Assembly (NCBI GenBank): GCA_017434085.1
Contig: JAFRFY010000083.1
Location: forward strand, 1 to 40,278
Source: Clostridia bacterium
GTDB lineage: Bacteria > Bacillota > Clostridia > Christensenellales > Aristaeellaceae
Length of the DNA stretch: 40,278 nucleotides
Reading direction: 5' to 3'
The translations under genes and the position numbers were made by a program. Below the pieces are notes generated by a model that saw nothing but the letters and a program-made list of their open reading frames with translations, searched no databases and was not told the origin of the DNA. Numbering within the stretch: the first letter of the stretch is position 1; each line of letters starts with the position of its first letter. Positions 8,186 to 16,864 of the stretch are shown here, piece by piece.

Positions 8186-11100
8186 TCACGCCGCGGGCTT
8201 TTCCTCCGGTTGCTCCGCGAACCGGTCGTTCATCATTTCGTCCAGCCTCGCGGCGTCGAAGTACGCCTTGTAGGAGGGTACGCCGCCGTAGATGTTCAGC
8301 ATACCGGCGAGGCCGTCCAGGGCGACGTTCGATTCCGCCGGGATCGGCAGATCGACCGTGCAGCCGCCCTCCACGTCGTTGCCCTCCGAATCCCTCAGGC
8401 ACCACTGGCCGCTGGACATCATATACGTCAGCCCCTCCGCGTCGCTGGCGAGCTGTATGCAGCAGGAGCCGCCGCTGGTCTTTTCGCCGATGACCACCGC
8501 TCCGGCCTCCCGCACGACGATCGGGAACAGGTTGCCGCAGGAGAAGGCGTGGCGGGTGGTGAGCACGCCGTAGTTGAAATCGTATTTGACCTCCCTGTCC
8601 TTCTCGTCGAAAACGCCGTCAAAGTTCGCGTCCGCCTCGTAGGTCAGCGTCAGCTTCTGCCCCGTCAGCCTGTTCACGCCGTACAGCCGGTCCTGGCCCG
8701 TGGTGACGGCCAGTATCGCCATCATCACGTCCGAGCTGCCGCCGCTGTTGGCGCTCAAGTCGAATATCACGTTGCGGATCTCCGGGTTTTCCGAGGCCCT
8801 TCTGAGTCCCGCGACGACGCTCCCGAAGCCGTCCCCGGGCAATTCGCCCTCGCCCTTGTAGTAGCGCTCCCACGCGGCCTCGTCCGGCATGAAGGAATCC
8901 AGCCGGAGGATGGCGGTGTGGCCGGATTCGATGTAAACCTCGTCGCCCCAGATGAAGCCCCGCTGGATCGGTATGTATTCGTTGGCCAGCTGCCGCATTA
9001 TGATCGGGCTGCTGAACAGCGCCTTGCAGGTTCCGAGGGTCATGGACAGTGCGTCCATGGCATCCGCGCCGTCCAGCACGCTGCTGCCCATGAACACGGT
9101 GTGGCCGTCGCTCAGGTATTCAAGGAACAGCGCGTTCATGGCGGACAGGTATTCCCTGAGGTCCGTCGAATGCAGGCCTGCCCGGATGGATTCGCCCGCC
9201 TCGCCCAGATCGATAAGCGCCTGATCCAGGCCGACCCGGGCGATGGCGCCGTCCAGCGCGGCGATGCCGGGGTGCCCGAAGAAGTGGTCGAAGGCGAAGC
9301 AGAGATCGGCGTAGCTCTGCGCGACGATGTCCCCGGGCCGCGCCTCCCCCTTGAGCTCCGCGGCAAACCGCCCGGAGTCAAAGAAGCCCTCGGGGGGATT
9401 GCCTTCGAGGTCCACGACCTCCGCGTACAGGTTTTCGCCGTTGTAGAGCAGGTGGTTGGTGGCGATGTCGGCCATGATATTGGTCAGTGTCGAGACGGGC
9501 AGGTAGACGTCGTTCTCATCCGAATAGATGTGGATGCCGTACTTCGCAAAGTCAAACACCACCGGCTTCGGTGTCCCCTCGTACTCGACGCCCGTGACGC
9601 GCACGAAGGGCACGCCGGTGTCCTTCCACCGCCGGCCCCGGTTTTCCAGGGGGAAGGGGAGGTCGCAGAAGCCATTCCAGTCCCGCGCCACGATCACGCC
9701 TTCACCGGCGTCGCAGAGTATCTCCACACCGGCTTCGTTGGCCAGCGCGCACACGCCGTCCCGGCCCGCCCGCAGGGTCAGCGGCTGATCGAATATGTAC
9801 CGCGCGTACTGCTTCATCCCGAGATAGGGGATGTTGGGCTTCGAAGCGTAGAAGCGCAGGGGCAGCTCCCCGGCCTCCTGCCCGGCGGTGAACACCTTCA
9901 CCGTCTTTTCGGCATACGTCGGCGTCTCCGCGGGGGTGGCGTCCGGCGCGCCCTCCGTCACCGCGTCGCCCTGCGCCGCGCGCCGGAAGCATGCTATCGC
10001 CTTCTTGTCGTCCCGTTCCACGCCGTTGCCCCCGGCGTACAGCTCGCCGAGGCCGTAGAAGCCCTCCGGGACGTCCTGGTCCGCCGCCTGCTGGAAGTAT
10101 TCCAGCGCCTTTTCGTAGTCCTGTTCAACGCCCTTGCCCTCCGCGTACAGGGCGCCGAGACCGGCGAGCGCGTAGGCATTGCCCAGATCGGCGGCCTGCT
10201 GGTAGTACTCCCGCGCCTTGGCGTAGTCCTGCTCGACGCCGTGGCCCTGCGCGTACAGGTCGCCAAGCCCGGCATAGGCGTAGCCGTTGCCCTGATCCGC
10301 GGCGCGTTGGTAGTATTCCAGCGCCTTGGCGTAATCCTGCTCAACATCCACGCCTTCCGCGTACATCGAGGCCAGGTTCGTCAGCGCGTAGGCGTTGCCA
10401 TGATCCGCGGCCTGTTGATAGTACTCCAGTGCCTTCGCGCAGTCCCGCTGAACGCCGTAGCCCATGGTATACAGCCAGCCGAGGTTGGTCAGCGCGTAGG
10501 CGTTGCCCTGATCCGCGGCGGGCTGATAGTACTCGGCCGCCTTGGCGTAGTCCTGCTCCACGCCGTCGCCGAACAGGTACATGTTGCCGATGTCGGCCAT
10601 CGCGTCCATGTTGCCCAGCGCCGCGGCGCGCTGGTAGAGCTCCATCGTCTTGTCGAAGTCCAACTCCACGCCCTCGCCGTGTCCGTACAGATAGGCGATA
10701 TCGACCATGGCGTCGGTGTCGCCCAGATCGGCGGCCCGCTGCCAGTATTCCATGGCCTTCGCGTAGGACTGCGCCACGCCGTCGCCGCCGTAGTACATGG
10801 TGCCCAGGCCGACCAGCCCCTTCGTGTCGCCCCGGTCCGCGGCAGTCTGGTAGTATTCCATCGCCTTCTCGTAGTCCTGCTCAACGCCGTCGCCCTTTCG
10901 GTACAAAAGCGCGAGATTGGTCAGCGCCTTCGCGTCGCCTTGATCGGCGGCCCGCTGCCAGTATTCCAGCGCCTTTTCGGACGATTGCTCCACGCCGTCG
11001 CCGTCGTAGTACAGGCTGCCGATGGACCGCCAGCCCTCCGGATTGCCCTGATCCGCGGCCTGCTGGTAGTATTCCATGGCCCTGTCGTAGTCCTTCGCCT

Positions 11101-11224
11101 TCCATGCGTCCTCTCCGGCCTGCCAGAGCGCCTCCGGGGACTTGTCGGCCTCGCCCAGGGCCGCGCCGCCCCAGGCGGTCAGGCACAGGCAGACGATCAA
11201 TGCAAACAATGCGGCTCTCTTCAT
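8186..11224 (-). CDS. secreted Sel1-repeat protein fused to an S41-type peptidase domain
   Basis: 1012 residues. Signal peptide at 1-25 (cleavage near GGAALGEAD). From about residue 29 to 425 there are about eleven 36-residue Sel1 (TPR-like) repeats of the form D-Y-x-K-A-x-E-Y-Y-Q-x-A-A-D-x-G-N. The C-terminal half resembles S41 (Ctp-like) peptidases: SDGHTV near 703, GHTAILRLDSF near 768, NSGGSSD near 825, RHAFSCGN near 894 with the likely nucleophile serine, and IGEKTSGG near 912 with the likely general-base lysine. No PDZ domain is apparent. It probably acts outside the cell, the repeats binding a partner or substrate. GGAGGAG precedes the ATG. A TetR-type operator-like site lies at 11262-11287 and the TetR gene follows upstream on the same strand. 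Confidence 0.85.
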   Translation of the reverse strand: MKRAALFALIVCLCLTAWGGAALGEADKSPEALWQAGEDAWKAKDYDRAMEYYQQAADQGNPEGWRSIGSLYYDGDGVEQSSEKALEYWQRAADQGDAKALTNLALLYRKGDGVEQDYEKAMEYYQTAADRGDTKGLVGLGTMYYGGDGVAQSYAKAMEYWQRAADLGDTDAMVDIAYLYGHGEGVELDFDKTMELYQRAAALGNMDAMADIGNMYLFGDGVEQDYAKAAEYYQPAADQGNAYALTNLGWLYTMGYGVQRDCAKALEYYQQAADHGNAYALTNLASMYAEGVDVEQDYAKALEYYQRAADQGNGYAYAGLGDLYAQGHGVEQDYAKAREYYQQAADLGNAYALAGLGALYAEGKGVEQDYEKALEYFQQAADQDVPEGFYGLGELYAGGNGVERDDKKAIACFRRAAQGDAVTEGAPDATPAETPTYAEKTVKVFTAGQEAGELPLRFYASKPNIPYLGMKQYARYIFDQPLTLRAGRDGVCALANEAGVEILCDAGEGVIVARDWNGFCDLPFPLENRGRRWKDTGVPFVRVTGVEYEGTPKPVVFDFAKYGIHIYSDENDVYLPVSTLTNIMADIATNHLLYNGENLYAEVVDLEGNPPEGFFDSGRFAAELKGEARPGDIVAQSYADLCFAFDHFFGHPGIAALDGAIARVGLDQALIDLGEAGESIRAGLHSTDLREYLSAMNALFLEYLSDGHTVFMGSSVLDGADAMDALSMTLGTCKALFSSPIIMRQLANEYIPIQRGFIWGDEVYIESGHTAILRLDSFMPDEAAWERYYKGEGELPGDGFGSVVAGLRRASENPEIRNVIFDLSANSGGSSDVMMAILAVTTGQDRLYGVNRLTGQKLTLTYEADANFDGVFDEKDREVKYDFNYGVLTTRHAFSCGNLFPIVVREAGAVVIGEKTSGGSCCIQLASDAEGLTYMMSSGQWCLRDSEGNDVEGGCTVDLPIPAESNVALDGLAGMLNIYGGVPSYKAYFDAARLDEMMNDRFAEQPEEKPAA

Positions 11225-11261
11225 GGGTGTTCTCCTCCATTCTTTTATAGATGTTGACGGT

Positions 11262-11287
11262 TTACTGTTGTAGATATCCTGCTGTAA
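11262..11287 (-). promoter_or_regulatory. operator-like site upstream of the Sel1-S41 gene
   Basis: ACTGTTGTAGATAT here is also present at the site in front of the TetR gene (12002-12015), and the following bases agree at about two of three positions. Reading the minus strand, a TATAAA (11249-11244) lies just downstream, so the site would cover the -35 region. The right half is a poorer inverted copy than at 12004-12024. Confidence 0.55.
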
Positions 11288-11330
11288 TCGGGTAAATGAA
11301 AAAACCGGCCGCGGCTCGGTCGCGGTATCG

Positions 11331-11966
11331 CTATTTGACGAACCGGCGCATCAGCATGTCCTTCTGCAGCATAAGCTCTTCCTCGGGGTCCGATTCTTCA
11401 TTGTAGACCAGCCCGACGGCGTAGCGGGTGACCACCGCCAGCATCAGGTGAAGGGTCGCGGAGAACGTCTTCGCCTGTGAAAGGTCCGTGCAGAGCGTGC
11501 CGTCCTGCAGCGCCTTCTGATAGATTTTGCCGAAGCGCCGCTCCAGGCCCTTGACCATGTCCAGATACGGGCCCATCTCCTCCGCCGGGATGGCCTCGCT
11601 CACCAGGTACATGTTGAAGAACTGGTTGAAGCGCAGCAGGTTCTTGTGGTTGCGGTACAGGTCGAGAAAGGAGTCCAGGTAAGCTTCGAAGATCTCCGCC
11701 GCGGTTCTGTCGGGCTTCGCGGCCTCCCTTCGCTCGTCCTCCCTGGCATAGGCGTCCCACGCCCACGTGCTGATGGCCAGCACCAGCTTGGGCTTCGTGC
11801 TGTAATAGCGATACAGCGAGGAGATGGAAATACCGGCGGCCTTCGCCACATCGAGCATCGTGACCTTCTCGATGGTGTTCTCTGCAAAGATGCGAAACCC
11901 GTTCTCAAGGATCCTCCGGTTTTTCGCCGCCATCTCGATGGCGTCTTTTTCGAGGTTTCTGCCCAT
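11331..11966 (-). CDS. TetR/AcrR-family transcriptional regulator
   Basis: 211 residues, usual TetR length. The N-terminal helix-turn-helix is at about residues 30-62: IEKVTMLDVAKAAGISISSL followed by YRYYSTKPKLVLA, the recognition helix and tail typical of the family. The rest is a helical ligand-binding and dimer domain with no recognised ligand. TetR proteins mostly repress their own and a neighbouring gene until a small molecule binds. A 21-base near-palindrome lies 38 bases before its start, and a related sequence precedes the Sel1-S41 gene 106 bases downstream of its stop, so that gene is the likely target. Start ATG at 11966 agrees with homologues that begin with a short charged arm. 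Confidence 0.9.
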   Translation of the reverse strand: MGRNLEKDAIEMAAKNRRILENGFRIFAENTIEKVTMLDVAKAAGISISSLYRYYSTKPKLVLAISTWAWDAYAREDERREAAKPDRTAAEIFEAYLDSFLDLYRNHKNLLRFNQFFNMYLVSEAIPAEEMGPYLDMVKGLERRFGKIYQKALQDGTLCTDLSQAKTFSATLHLMLAVVTRYAVGLVYNEESDPEEELMLQKDMLMRRFVK

Positions 11967-12000
11967 GGCCCGCCCTCCGGCTTTAATAAAGTATGCGATA

Positions 12001-12024
12001 TACTGTTGTAGATATTCTACAGCA
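12001..12024 (-). promoter_or_regulatory. probable TetR operator
   Basis: TGTTGTAGA-TAT-TCTACAGCA (12004-12024) is an inverted repeat with eight of nine matching positions per arm, the right size for a TetR dimer. It is placed at the expected promoter of the TetR gene, implying autoregulation. Confidence 0.65.
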
Positions 12025-12088
12025 ATAAGGCAAAAATGTCAATCCCCTTTTCCGATGCTTCACGGAAGGCCGCTACGGATGAGACGGC

Positions 12089-14659
12089 TCATTTTTCAAA
12101 CCCGCAGACCGCGTGGTTTTTCACGGAGTCGAGCCAGTAGCACAGGCCGGCGTGCTCCGTGACGGTGATCATATCGACAAAATCGCGCTGATCGGGGCAG
12201 ATCTCCGGGAACCGGTTCGGCTGATCGTCCAGAAGCGCCGGGTCGTAGGAGACCGTCTTTTGATCGTCCCAGATGGCGCTGTAGCTCATCTCGGCCTCGA
12301 CCATATCCTGGAACATGTGGCTGCCGTAGCTCAATTCCGGCATGAAGCCGGCGCTTTTGTCCGAGACCTCGCAGATCACCGAAAAGCGGGAGATGTCGGA
12401 AAAGCGCGTGGGGATGCCCAGCTCCGGCGAGGACGTGCCCACGCGGCCCGGCGCGAGCAGCAGCAGGTTCTTGCCGCTGTCGGCGTAGAAACGATTGATC
12501 TTGCCGATGGCGGTCGCAGCCTCCGGCTTTCTGGCGTAGGGGAGGGCGTCGTACATCGCGGGATCGACCCGCACGACCACGTCCACTTTCTTCTTCTTCG
12601 ACGTGCCCATGGAGGCGTCGCGGACCTCGAACAGCACCCTTTTAAGCGACAGGTCCTCCGTGGAGACCCTCTCGCTCTCGCCGCCGATGTACAGCGGCCG
12701 GCACTGGAGCAGGTTCACCACGAAGTCGCCCTCCCTGTCCAGGTTGATGGCGTATTCGATGTCCACCGGCGTGCCGTACACCCGCTCCAGCGTCTTGAGT
12801 ATGCGCTGCATGAGCCCGGTGAACGCCGCGTTTTCCAGCAATCCCTGGCAGCTTGCGAACCATATATCCTGGCCCTGTCCCATCTCCCGCAGCATGTTCT
12901 CGGCCTCGTAGTCGTGCTCCATCACCGCGCGCTTGTACCACAGCGGCAGGTCGGGGAGCAGCTTTTCCAGCGCCACCTCGCAGTAGCGGTTTTCCTTGCA
13001 GTCCAGCGCGTCGATGAACCGCTGGGAGAAGCGGTGCTTCTGCGCCACGGTGGTGTACACGGTGACCGTCGGGCGGTCGAGGTTGGCAAGCCGCGGGTAG
13101 TCCGACGTGGTGCGGTCCACGGCCTTCGTGCCCAGCCCCATCACCAGCCGCAGCATGCCCGCCTTCGGGTCCATGTTCGGGTACCACTGGTACGCGCTGT
13201 GGCTGTAGCCCACCCCGGCGGCGCAGGGCATGAAGTAGCGCCCCCAGTAGCTGCCGGACACCCGCTGCACCAGTATGGCCATCTGCTCGTCCCGCTTGTC
13301 CAGCCCGCGGCGGAGCCGGTATTCCAGCGCGGACAGATCCATGGTGCTGGCGTACACCGTGCGCACGGCGTCCTCAAAGGCTTGGAGCCGTTCCTCCTCC
13401 GTCCCGCGGTTGACGCAGAACACCGATTCATACTTGCCCGCGAAGGCGTTGCCGAAGCCGTCCTCCAGGAAGCTGGAGGAGCGGACGATGAAGGGGTTCT
13501 GCCCGAAGTATTCCAACACCTTGCGGAACTGCTCGCGGATCTTGTCCGGGACCTGGCCGGACAGCAGCTTTTCCTTCAATGCGTCCGCCGCGGCGAAGTA
13601 GCCGTCGGGCGTGCGCTGGCGTATCCTGAGCCGCCAGTTGCCGTTGGAGACGATGTAGGTGTAAAAGACATCCGAGCCGATGTAGAAGGAATCGTGGGGC
13701 TCGCTGTAGGTTTTGTATGCGTCGATCTCCGTCTCCGCGATCTTCCGCGCCAGCAGCATGCCGCAGGCCTTGCCGCCGATGGCGCCGCTGCCGATCATGC
13801 GGTCCCGCAGCAGGAAGTAGTCCGACGGCGCGAAATAGGCCTTGACCAGCGCCTTGAGGTGCTTGTCCTTGGTCATGGTGCTGTCGATGATCTGCTCCTC
13901 CATCTCCGGCGTAAACTGCCCGGCGTCATACGCGGCGCGCGCCATGTTGAAGAAGCGGTCGTGGCTGTCGATGTTCTGGTCCTGGTTCTTCTCCCGGATC
14001 TCCTGGATGGTCTGGTAGTAACGGCTGATGCTGACGCCGTTGTCGATCAGCTGGAATTCGCCGGTGCTTTTTCGGTAGCCGTGGGGCATGAACATGGTGT
14101 CCGAGTTGCGCCGCCACACCTTGAGCGGGTGCAGGTAGACCCATTTCTCGTTGGAGCACACGTCCAGCAACAGCTGGGTCGTCTCGCGGATGCGGGCGAT
14201 GGCGTCGAAGGAATGCCGCCCCCGCAGCACGGGGAAATACGCCACCGTGTCCAGCTCGAACAGGTACGGGCAGGTGACGCGGAAGAAGTTGCCCATCATC
14301 AGATCGGTGTACCATACCGATTGAAGCTCTGACAGGCAGTCGAACACGTAGAAGGCGTCCCGGCCCGCGCGGGTGATCTCGTCGTGTATGGCCACGGTGA
14401 AGGCCTCGAAGCCCGCGTCCGGGTCGAACCGAACAAGCCGCACGCCGGTCAGATCGTCCAGTATCGGCGGGTGCTGGGCAAAGCGTATGTAGAGTATGTC
14501 CCGCCCGTCCTTCTTCGCCTGCTCGACGAACGGCACCGCGAAAAACCGGAATTCGTCGATGTCGGAAACCTGCCAGACCACGTTGTCGCCCATGCGGATG
14601 TAATCGAGTATATCGTCCATCTGTGCAAAACCGCTCTTCACCTTGTCAAACGCCGCCAT
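12089..14659 (-). CDS. PEP/pyruvate-binding-domain protein with KaiC-like front
   Basis: 856 residues from the ATG at 14659, which follows GGGAGG; a start 11 codons earlier is also open. Residues about 20-190 look like a RecA/KaiC-type fold (GDNVVWQVSDIDEFRFFAVP, then FYVFDCLSELQSVWYTD) without a Walker A motif. From about 300 comes the ATP-grasp domain of PEP synthase/pyruvate phosphate dikinase: IGGKACGMLLARK, FIVRSSSFLEDGFGNAFAGK, and VDIEYAINLDREGDFVVNLLQCRP. The swivelling phosphohistidine domain and PEP-binding barrel of the true enzymes are absent; instead there is a C-terminal region with APGRVGTSSPELGIP and PELSYGSHMFQDMVEAE. It likely binds ATP and makes or transfers a phosphate in an unknown reaction. 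It appears monocistronic. Confidence 0.8.
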   Translation of the reverse strand: MAAFDKVKSGFAQMDDILDYIRMGDNVVWQVSDIDEFRFFAVPFVEQAKKDGRDILYIRFAQHPPILDDLTGVRLVRFDPDAGFEAFTVAIHDEITRAGRDAFYVFDCLSELQSVWYTDLMMGNFFRVTCPYLFELDTVAYFPVLRGRHSFDAIARIRETTQLLLDVCSNEKWVYLHPLKVWRRNSDTMFMPHGYRKSTGEFQLIDNGVSISRYYQTIQEIREKNQDQNIDSHDRFFNMARAAYDAGQFTPEMEEQIIDSTMTKDKHLKALVKAYFAPSDYFLLRDRMIGSGAIGGKACGMLLARKIAETEIDAYKTYSEPHDSFYIGSDVFYTYIVSNGNWRLRIRQRTPDGYFAAADALKEKLLSGQVPDKIREQFRKVLEYFGQNPFIVRSSSFLEDGFGNAFAGKYESVFCVNRGTEEERLQAFEDAVRTVYASTMDLSALEYRLRRGLDKRDEQMAILVQRVSGSYWGRYFMPCAAGVGYSHSAYQWYPNMDPKAGMLRLVMGLGTKAVDRTTSDYPRLANLDRPTVTVYTTVAQKHRFSQRFIDALDCKENRYCEVALEKLLPDLPLWYKRAVMEHDYEAENMLREMGQGQDIWFASCQGLLENAAFTGLMQRILKTLERVYGTPVDIEYAINLDREGDFVVNLLQCRPLYIGGESERVSTEDLSLKRVLFEVRDASMGTSKKKKVDVVVRVDPAMYDALPYARKPEAATAIGKINRFYADSGKNLLLLAPGRVGTSSPELGIPTRFSDISRFSVICEVSDKSAGFMPELSYGSHMFQDMVEAEMSYSAIWDDQKTVSYDPALLDDQPNRFPEICPDQRDFVDMITVTEHAGLCYWLDSVKNHAVCGFEK

Positions 14660-14698
14660 GGTATCGCCTCCCAGCCCGTCATCTGCGCGCATGCTTCA

Positions 14699-14745
14699 TA
14701 AAAAAACAGGCAAAGGGACCGCAAAAAACGGCTCCTTTGCCTGTT
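14699..14745 (-). terminator. intrinsic terminator of the GntR gene
   Basis: AACAGGCAAAGG (14705-14716) pairs with CCTTTGCCTGTT (14734-14745), and on the minus strand the hairpin is followed by seven T. It lies between the GntR gene and the PEP-binding-protein gene. Confidence 0.85.
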
Positions 14746-14864
14746 GATGCCATCATAGCACATCGATGTGCACGGTGTCAAGGGGTTGAGCTTTGTCAAA
14801 ACGAATATACCGCCAAACCCGATGCAGGGGCGCCCGCCCCCCGGATTCCCGGCAGGGGAGGGGA

Positions 14865-15521
14865 TTACCCGGGATAGCGCTTCAATATGTTCTCCCTGCT
14901 CCGGGAGATGTGCCGCGCCATGGCGGCCCGGGCCTCCTCGGGCTTTCCGTCCCGGACGGCGTGGAGTATGGCGATGTGCTCGAAGGTGGATTCCCTGTAA
15001 TGCGCCGCCGCCTCGTCCCCGCCGCGCCCGGTGCTGGGGCCGTTCCACAGCTCCATGAGGTAGCTCTTCAATTTGTGGTTGTCCGCCGCGGTCCAGATCG
15101 CCATGTGGATGTCCTGGTTGAGCGCCTCGTAGTCCGCCCGGTCCAGCGTTTCCAGATGGTCCCGCAGATCGTAGAGCCGCTCCAGCAGCTCGGCGGTCGC
15201 CATGCCGTTTTCGGCGGCCCGCGCGGCGGCCTCCGATTCGAGCAGCAGGCGCATGTCGAATATGTCGGCAATGAACTTCCGGTCGATGTTGTTGACGACG
15301 GCCCCCCGGTTCATCCGCAGCGTGATCAGCCCCTCGGCCTCCAGCGCCTGGAACGCCTCGCGCACCGGCGTGCGGCTGACCCCCAGCTGGGCGGCCACGT
15401 CGCTGAGGCTCAGCTCGTCCCCGCTGTGGTACTCCCCGGTGTAGATCGCCTTTTTCAATATCGAGGTGATGCGCACCCGAACGGGCATGAGCTCCAATGC
15501 GTCCATGGTCAAATCCTCCAT
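14865..15521 (-). CDS. GntR-family (FadR/FCD type) transcriptional regulator
   Basis: 218 residues. Winged helix at about residues 10-75 (LSLSDVAAQLGVSRTPVREA, then FQALEAEGLITLRMNRGAVV). The FCD ligand domain follows, with the usual metal-site pattern: aspartate/histidine in NQDIHMAI and later histidines in EHIAILHAVRDG and MARHIS. Proteins of this type sense small carboxylic acids and repress nearby catabolic genes. GGAGG lies eight bases before the ATG at 15521. It is divergent from the aconitase-family pair with only 44 bases between starts, and that gap contains a TGTATACA palindrome, so it probably controls both directions. Confidence 0.9.
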   Translation of the reverse strand: MEDLTMDALELMPVRVRITSILKKAIYTGEYHSGDELSLSDVAAQLGVSRTPVREAFQALEAEGLITLRMNRGAVVNNIDRKFIADIFDMRLLLESEAAARAAENGMATAELLERLYDLRDHLETLDRADYEALNQDIHMAIWTAADNHKLKSYLMELWNGPSTGRGGDEAAAHYRESTFEHIAILHAVRDGKPEEARAAMARHISRSRENILKRYPG

Positions 15522-15540
15522 ATACTGTATACAATATTCA
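15521..15540. promoter_or_regulatory. probable GntR operator in divergent promoter
   Basis: TGTATACA (15526-15533) is a perfect palindrome within ATACTGTATACAATAT. GT-N2-AC cores of this kind are common for FadR-type GntR proteins. TACAAT (15530-15535) could be a -10 element for the rightward gene, so binding would block it. Confidence 0.55.
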
Positions 15541-15565
15541 AACCGAGGACAGGAGGGGAAGCCGC

Positions 15566-16278
15566 ATGCACGCGATCGAGAAGATACTGGCGAAGAACAG
15601 CGGGAGAAAAGCGGTCAAAACAGGGGAGATCGTGACCGCGAAGGTCGATTTTGCCGAGATCAACGACCTCTACTTGCAGACCGTCTATTCCTTTTACGAG
15701 ATGGGCGGCGAGAAGGTGTGGGACCGGGAGCGGTGCGCCCCTTTGAGATACAGTACACGGACCCGGGCTATCGGTACGCCGAGACCCACGTGTTCGACGT
15801 CGGCGCGCTGGAGCCGGAGCTGGCCTGCCCGCACAGCGTGGAGAACGTCCACACGCTGCAAAGCGTGATCGCGCAGGGCGATGTGCGGCTGGACCAGGGG
15901 TACATCGGCTCCTGCACCGGCGGGCGCACGGAGGACATCGCCGCCGCGGCGCAAATATTGAAGGGCAAGCGCATACCGCCCTACACGCGGCTCATCGTGG
16001 TGCCCGCCTCCAACGAAGTGATGCAGGAGTGCATCCGGCTGGGCCACCTCCAGACGCTCATCGACGCCGGGGCCACCGTCAACGCCCCGGGCTGCGCGGC
16101 GTGCCTGGGCGTTCACGTTGGCATACTGGCCCCCGGCGAGGTGTGCATCACCAGCACCAACCGCAATTTCCCCGGCCGCATGGGCTCCAAGGAGGCCAGC
16201 CTCTACCTGGCGTCCCCGGCCACCGTGGCGGCGAGCATATTAAACGGCAGGATCACCGACCCGAGAGCGTATCTGTAA
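15566..16278 (+). pseudogene. aconitase-family (LeuC-like) large subunit with internal deletion
   Basis: AGGAGGGG precedes an ATG at 15566. The first about 57 codons match the start of a LeuC/dimethylmalate-dehydratase-type large subunit (MHAIEKILAKNSGRKAVKTG, later FYEMGGEKVWDRERC). The match then jumps, in a different frame, to the last third: FEIQYTDPGYRYAETHVFDV, CPHSVENVHTL, YIGSCTGGRTEDIAAAAQIL, CAACLGVH and STNRNFPGRMGSKEASLYLA. The three iron-sulfur cysteines are retained but the central 180 or so residues, including the SHTxxxG segment, are gone, and the join near 15736 shifts frame. The full family is about 420 residues; about 235 remain. Either a true deletion or an assembly collapse. 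The partner small subunit follows 15 bases downstream. Confidence 0.8.
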
Positions 16279-16293
16279 GAGGAGGGCAAATCA

Positions 16294-16818
16294 ATGGAAA
16301 CGAAGCTGACAGGCAAAGTCATCGTGGTGGGCGACAACGTCGACACCGACCAGATCTACCCCGGCGCGTACCTCGCCCTCACCGATCCCAAGGAGATCGG
16401 CCGCCACTGCCTGGAGGGCGTCAGCGCGGACATCGCCCCCAACTTCCCGCAGGGCGGCATCGTGGTGGCGGGGCGCAACTTCGGCTGCGGCTCGTCGCGG
16501 GAGCACGCGCCCATCGCGCTGCTGAACATGGGCGCAAAGGCGGTGCTGGCCGATTCCTTCGCCCGGATATTCTATAGAAATGCCGTCAACCTGGGGCTGC
16601 TGCCCATCGTCTGCACCGGTATACGCGACAAGGTCCGCGACGGCGACGCCGTGACGCTGGACCTCGACGCCGGTCAGGTCACGCTGTGCCAAACGGGCGA
16701 GACCCTGCCCTGCGACCAGCTCGGCCAACAGCAGCGGATGATCCTCGAGGTCGGCGGCATCAAGCCCCTGATGCGCGCGCGATTTCAGAAAGAAAGTCAA
16801 CGCAACGACTTGCATTAG
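16294..16818 (+). CDS. aconitase-family (LeuD-like) dehydratase small subunit
   Basis: 174 residues, the full length for a LeuD-type swivel-domain subunit. GDNVDTDQIYPGAYL near the N-terminus and AGRNFGCGSSREHAPIALL in the middle are the family signatures; ARIFYRNAVNLGLLPI follows. With an intact large subunit it would interconvert isopropylmalate or a similar hydroxy acid such as dimethylmalate by dehydration and hydration. No leuA or leuB is near, and the GntR neighbour favours a catabolic substrate over leucine synthesis. GAGGAGGG precedes the ATG. Because the large subunit is broken, this protein is probably inactive unless the deletion is an assembly error. Confidence 0.88.
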   Translation: METKLTGKVIVVGDNVDTDQIYPGAYLALTDPKEIGRHCLEGVSADIAPNFPQGGIVVAGRNFGCGSSREHAPIALLNMGAKAVLADSFARIFYRNAVNLGLLPIVCTGIRDKVRDGDAVTLDLDAGQVTLCQTGETLPCDQLGQQQRMILEVGGIKPLMRARFQKESQRNDLH

Positions 16819-16838
16819 GGACGATACCATGCTATAAT
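16810..16838 (+). promoter_or_regulatory. promoter of the cobalamin-riboswitch transcript
   Basis: TTGCAT (16810-16815) and TATAAT (16833-16838) are 17 bases apart, with an extended -10 (TGC before TATAAT). The -35 box lies inside the last codons of the LeuD-like gene. Bases 16819-17197 hold this promoter, the riboswitch and its terminator and no gene. Confidence 0.75.
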
Positions 16839-16864
16839 GAACCATAACAATTGAATAACGGGTA

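Noticed and set aside
8210..11257. 1015-codon open frame on the plus strand opposite the Sel1-S41 gene
   Set aside because: Its apparent repeats are the Sel1 repeats read backwards; no ribosome binding site or known domain.
12113..14332. 739-codon open frame on the plus strand opposite the PEP-binding-protein gene
   Set aside because: Arg/His/Val-rich composition with no domains; it is the complementary reading of a GC-rich real gene with clear motifs.
15720..15750. Programmed ribosomal frameshift in the LeuC-like gene
   Set aside because: No slippery heptamer or following structure is evident, and joining the frames still leaves about 180 central residues missing.
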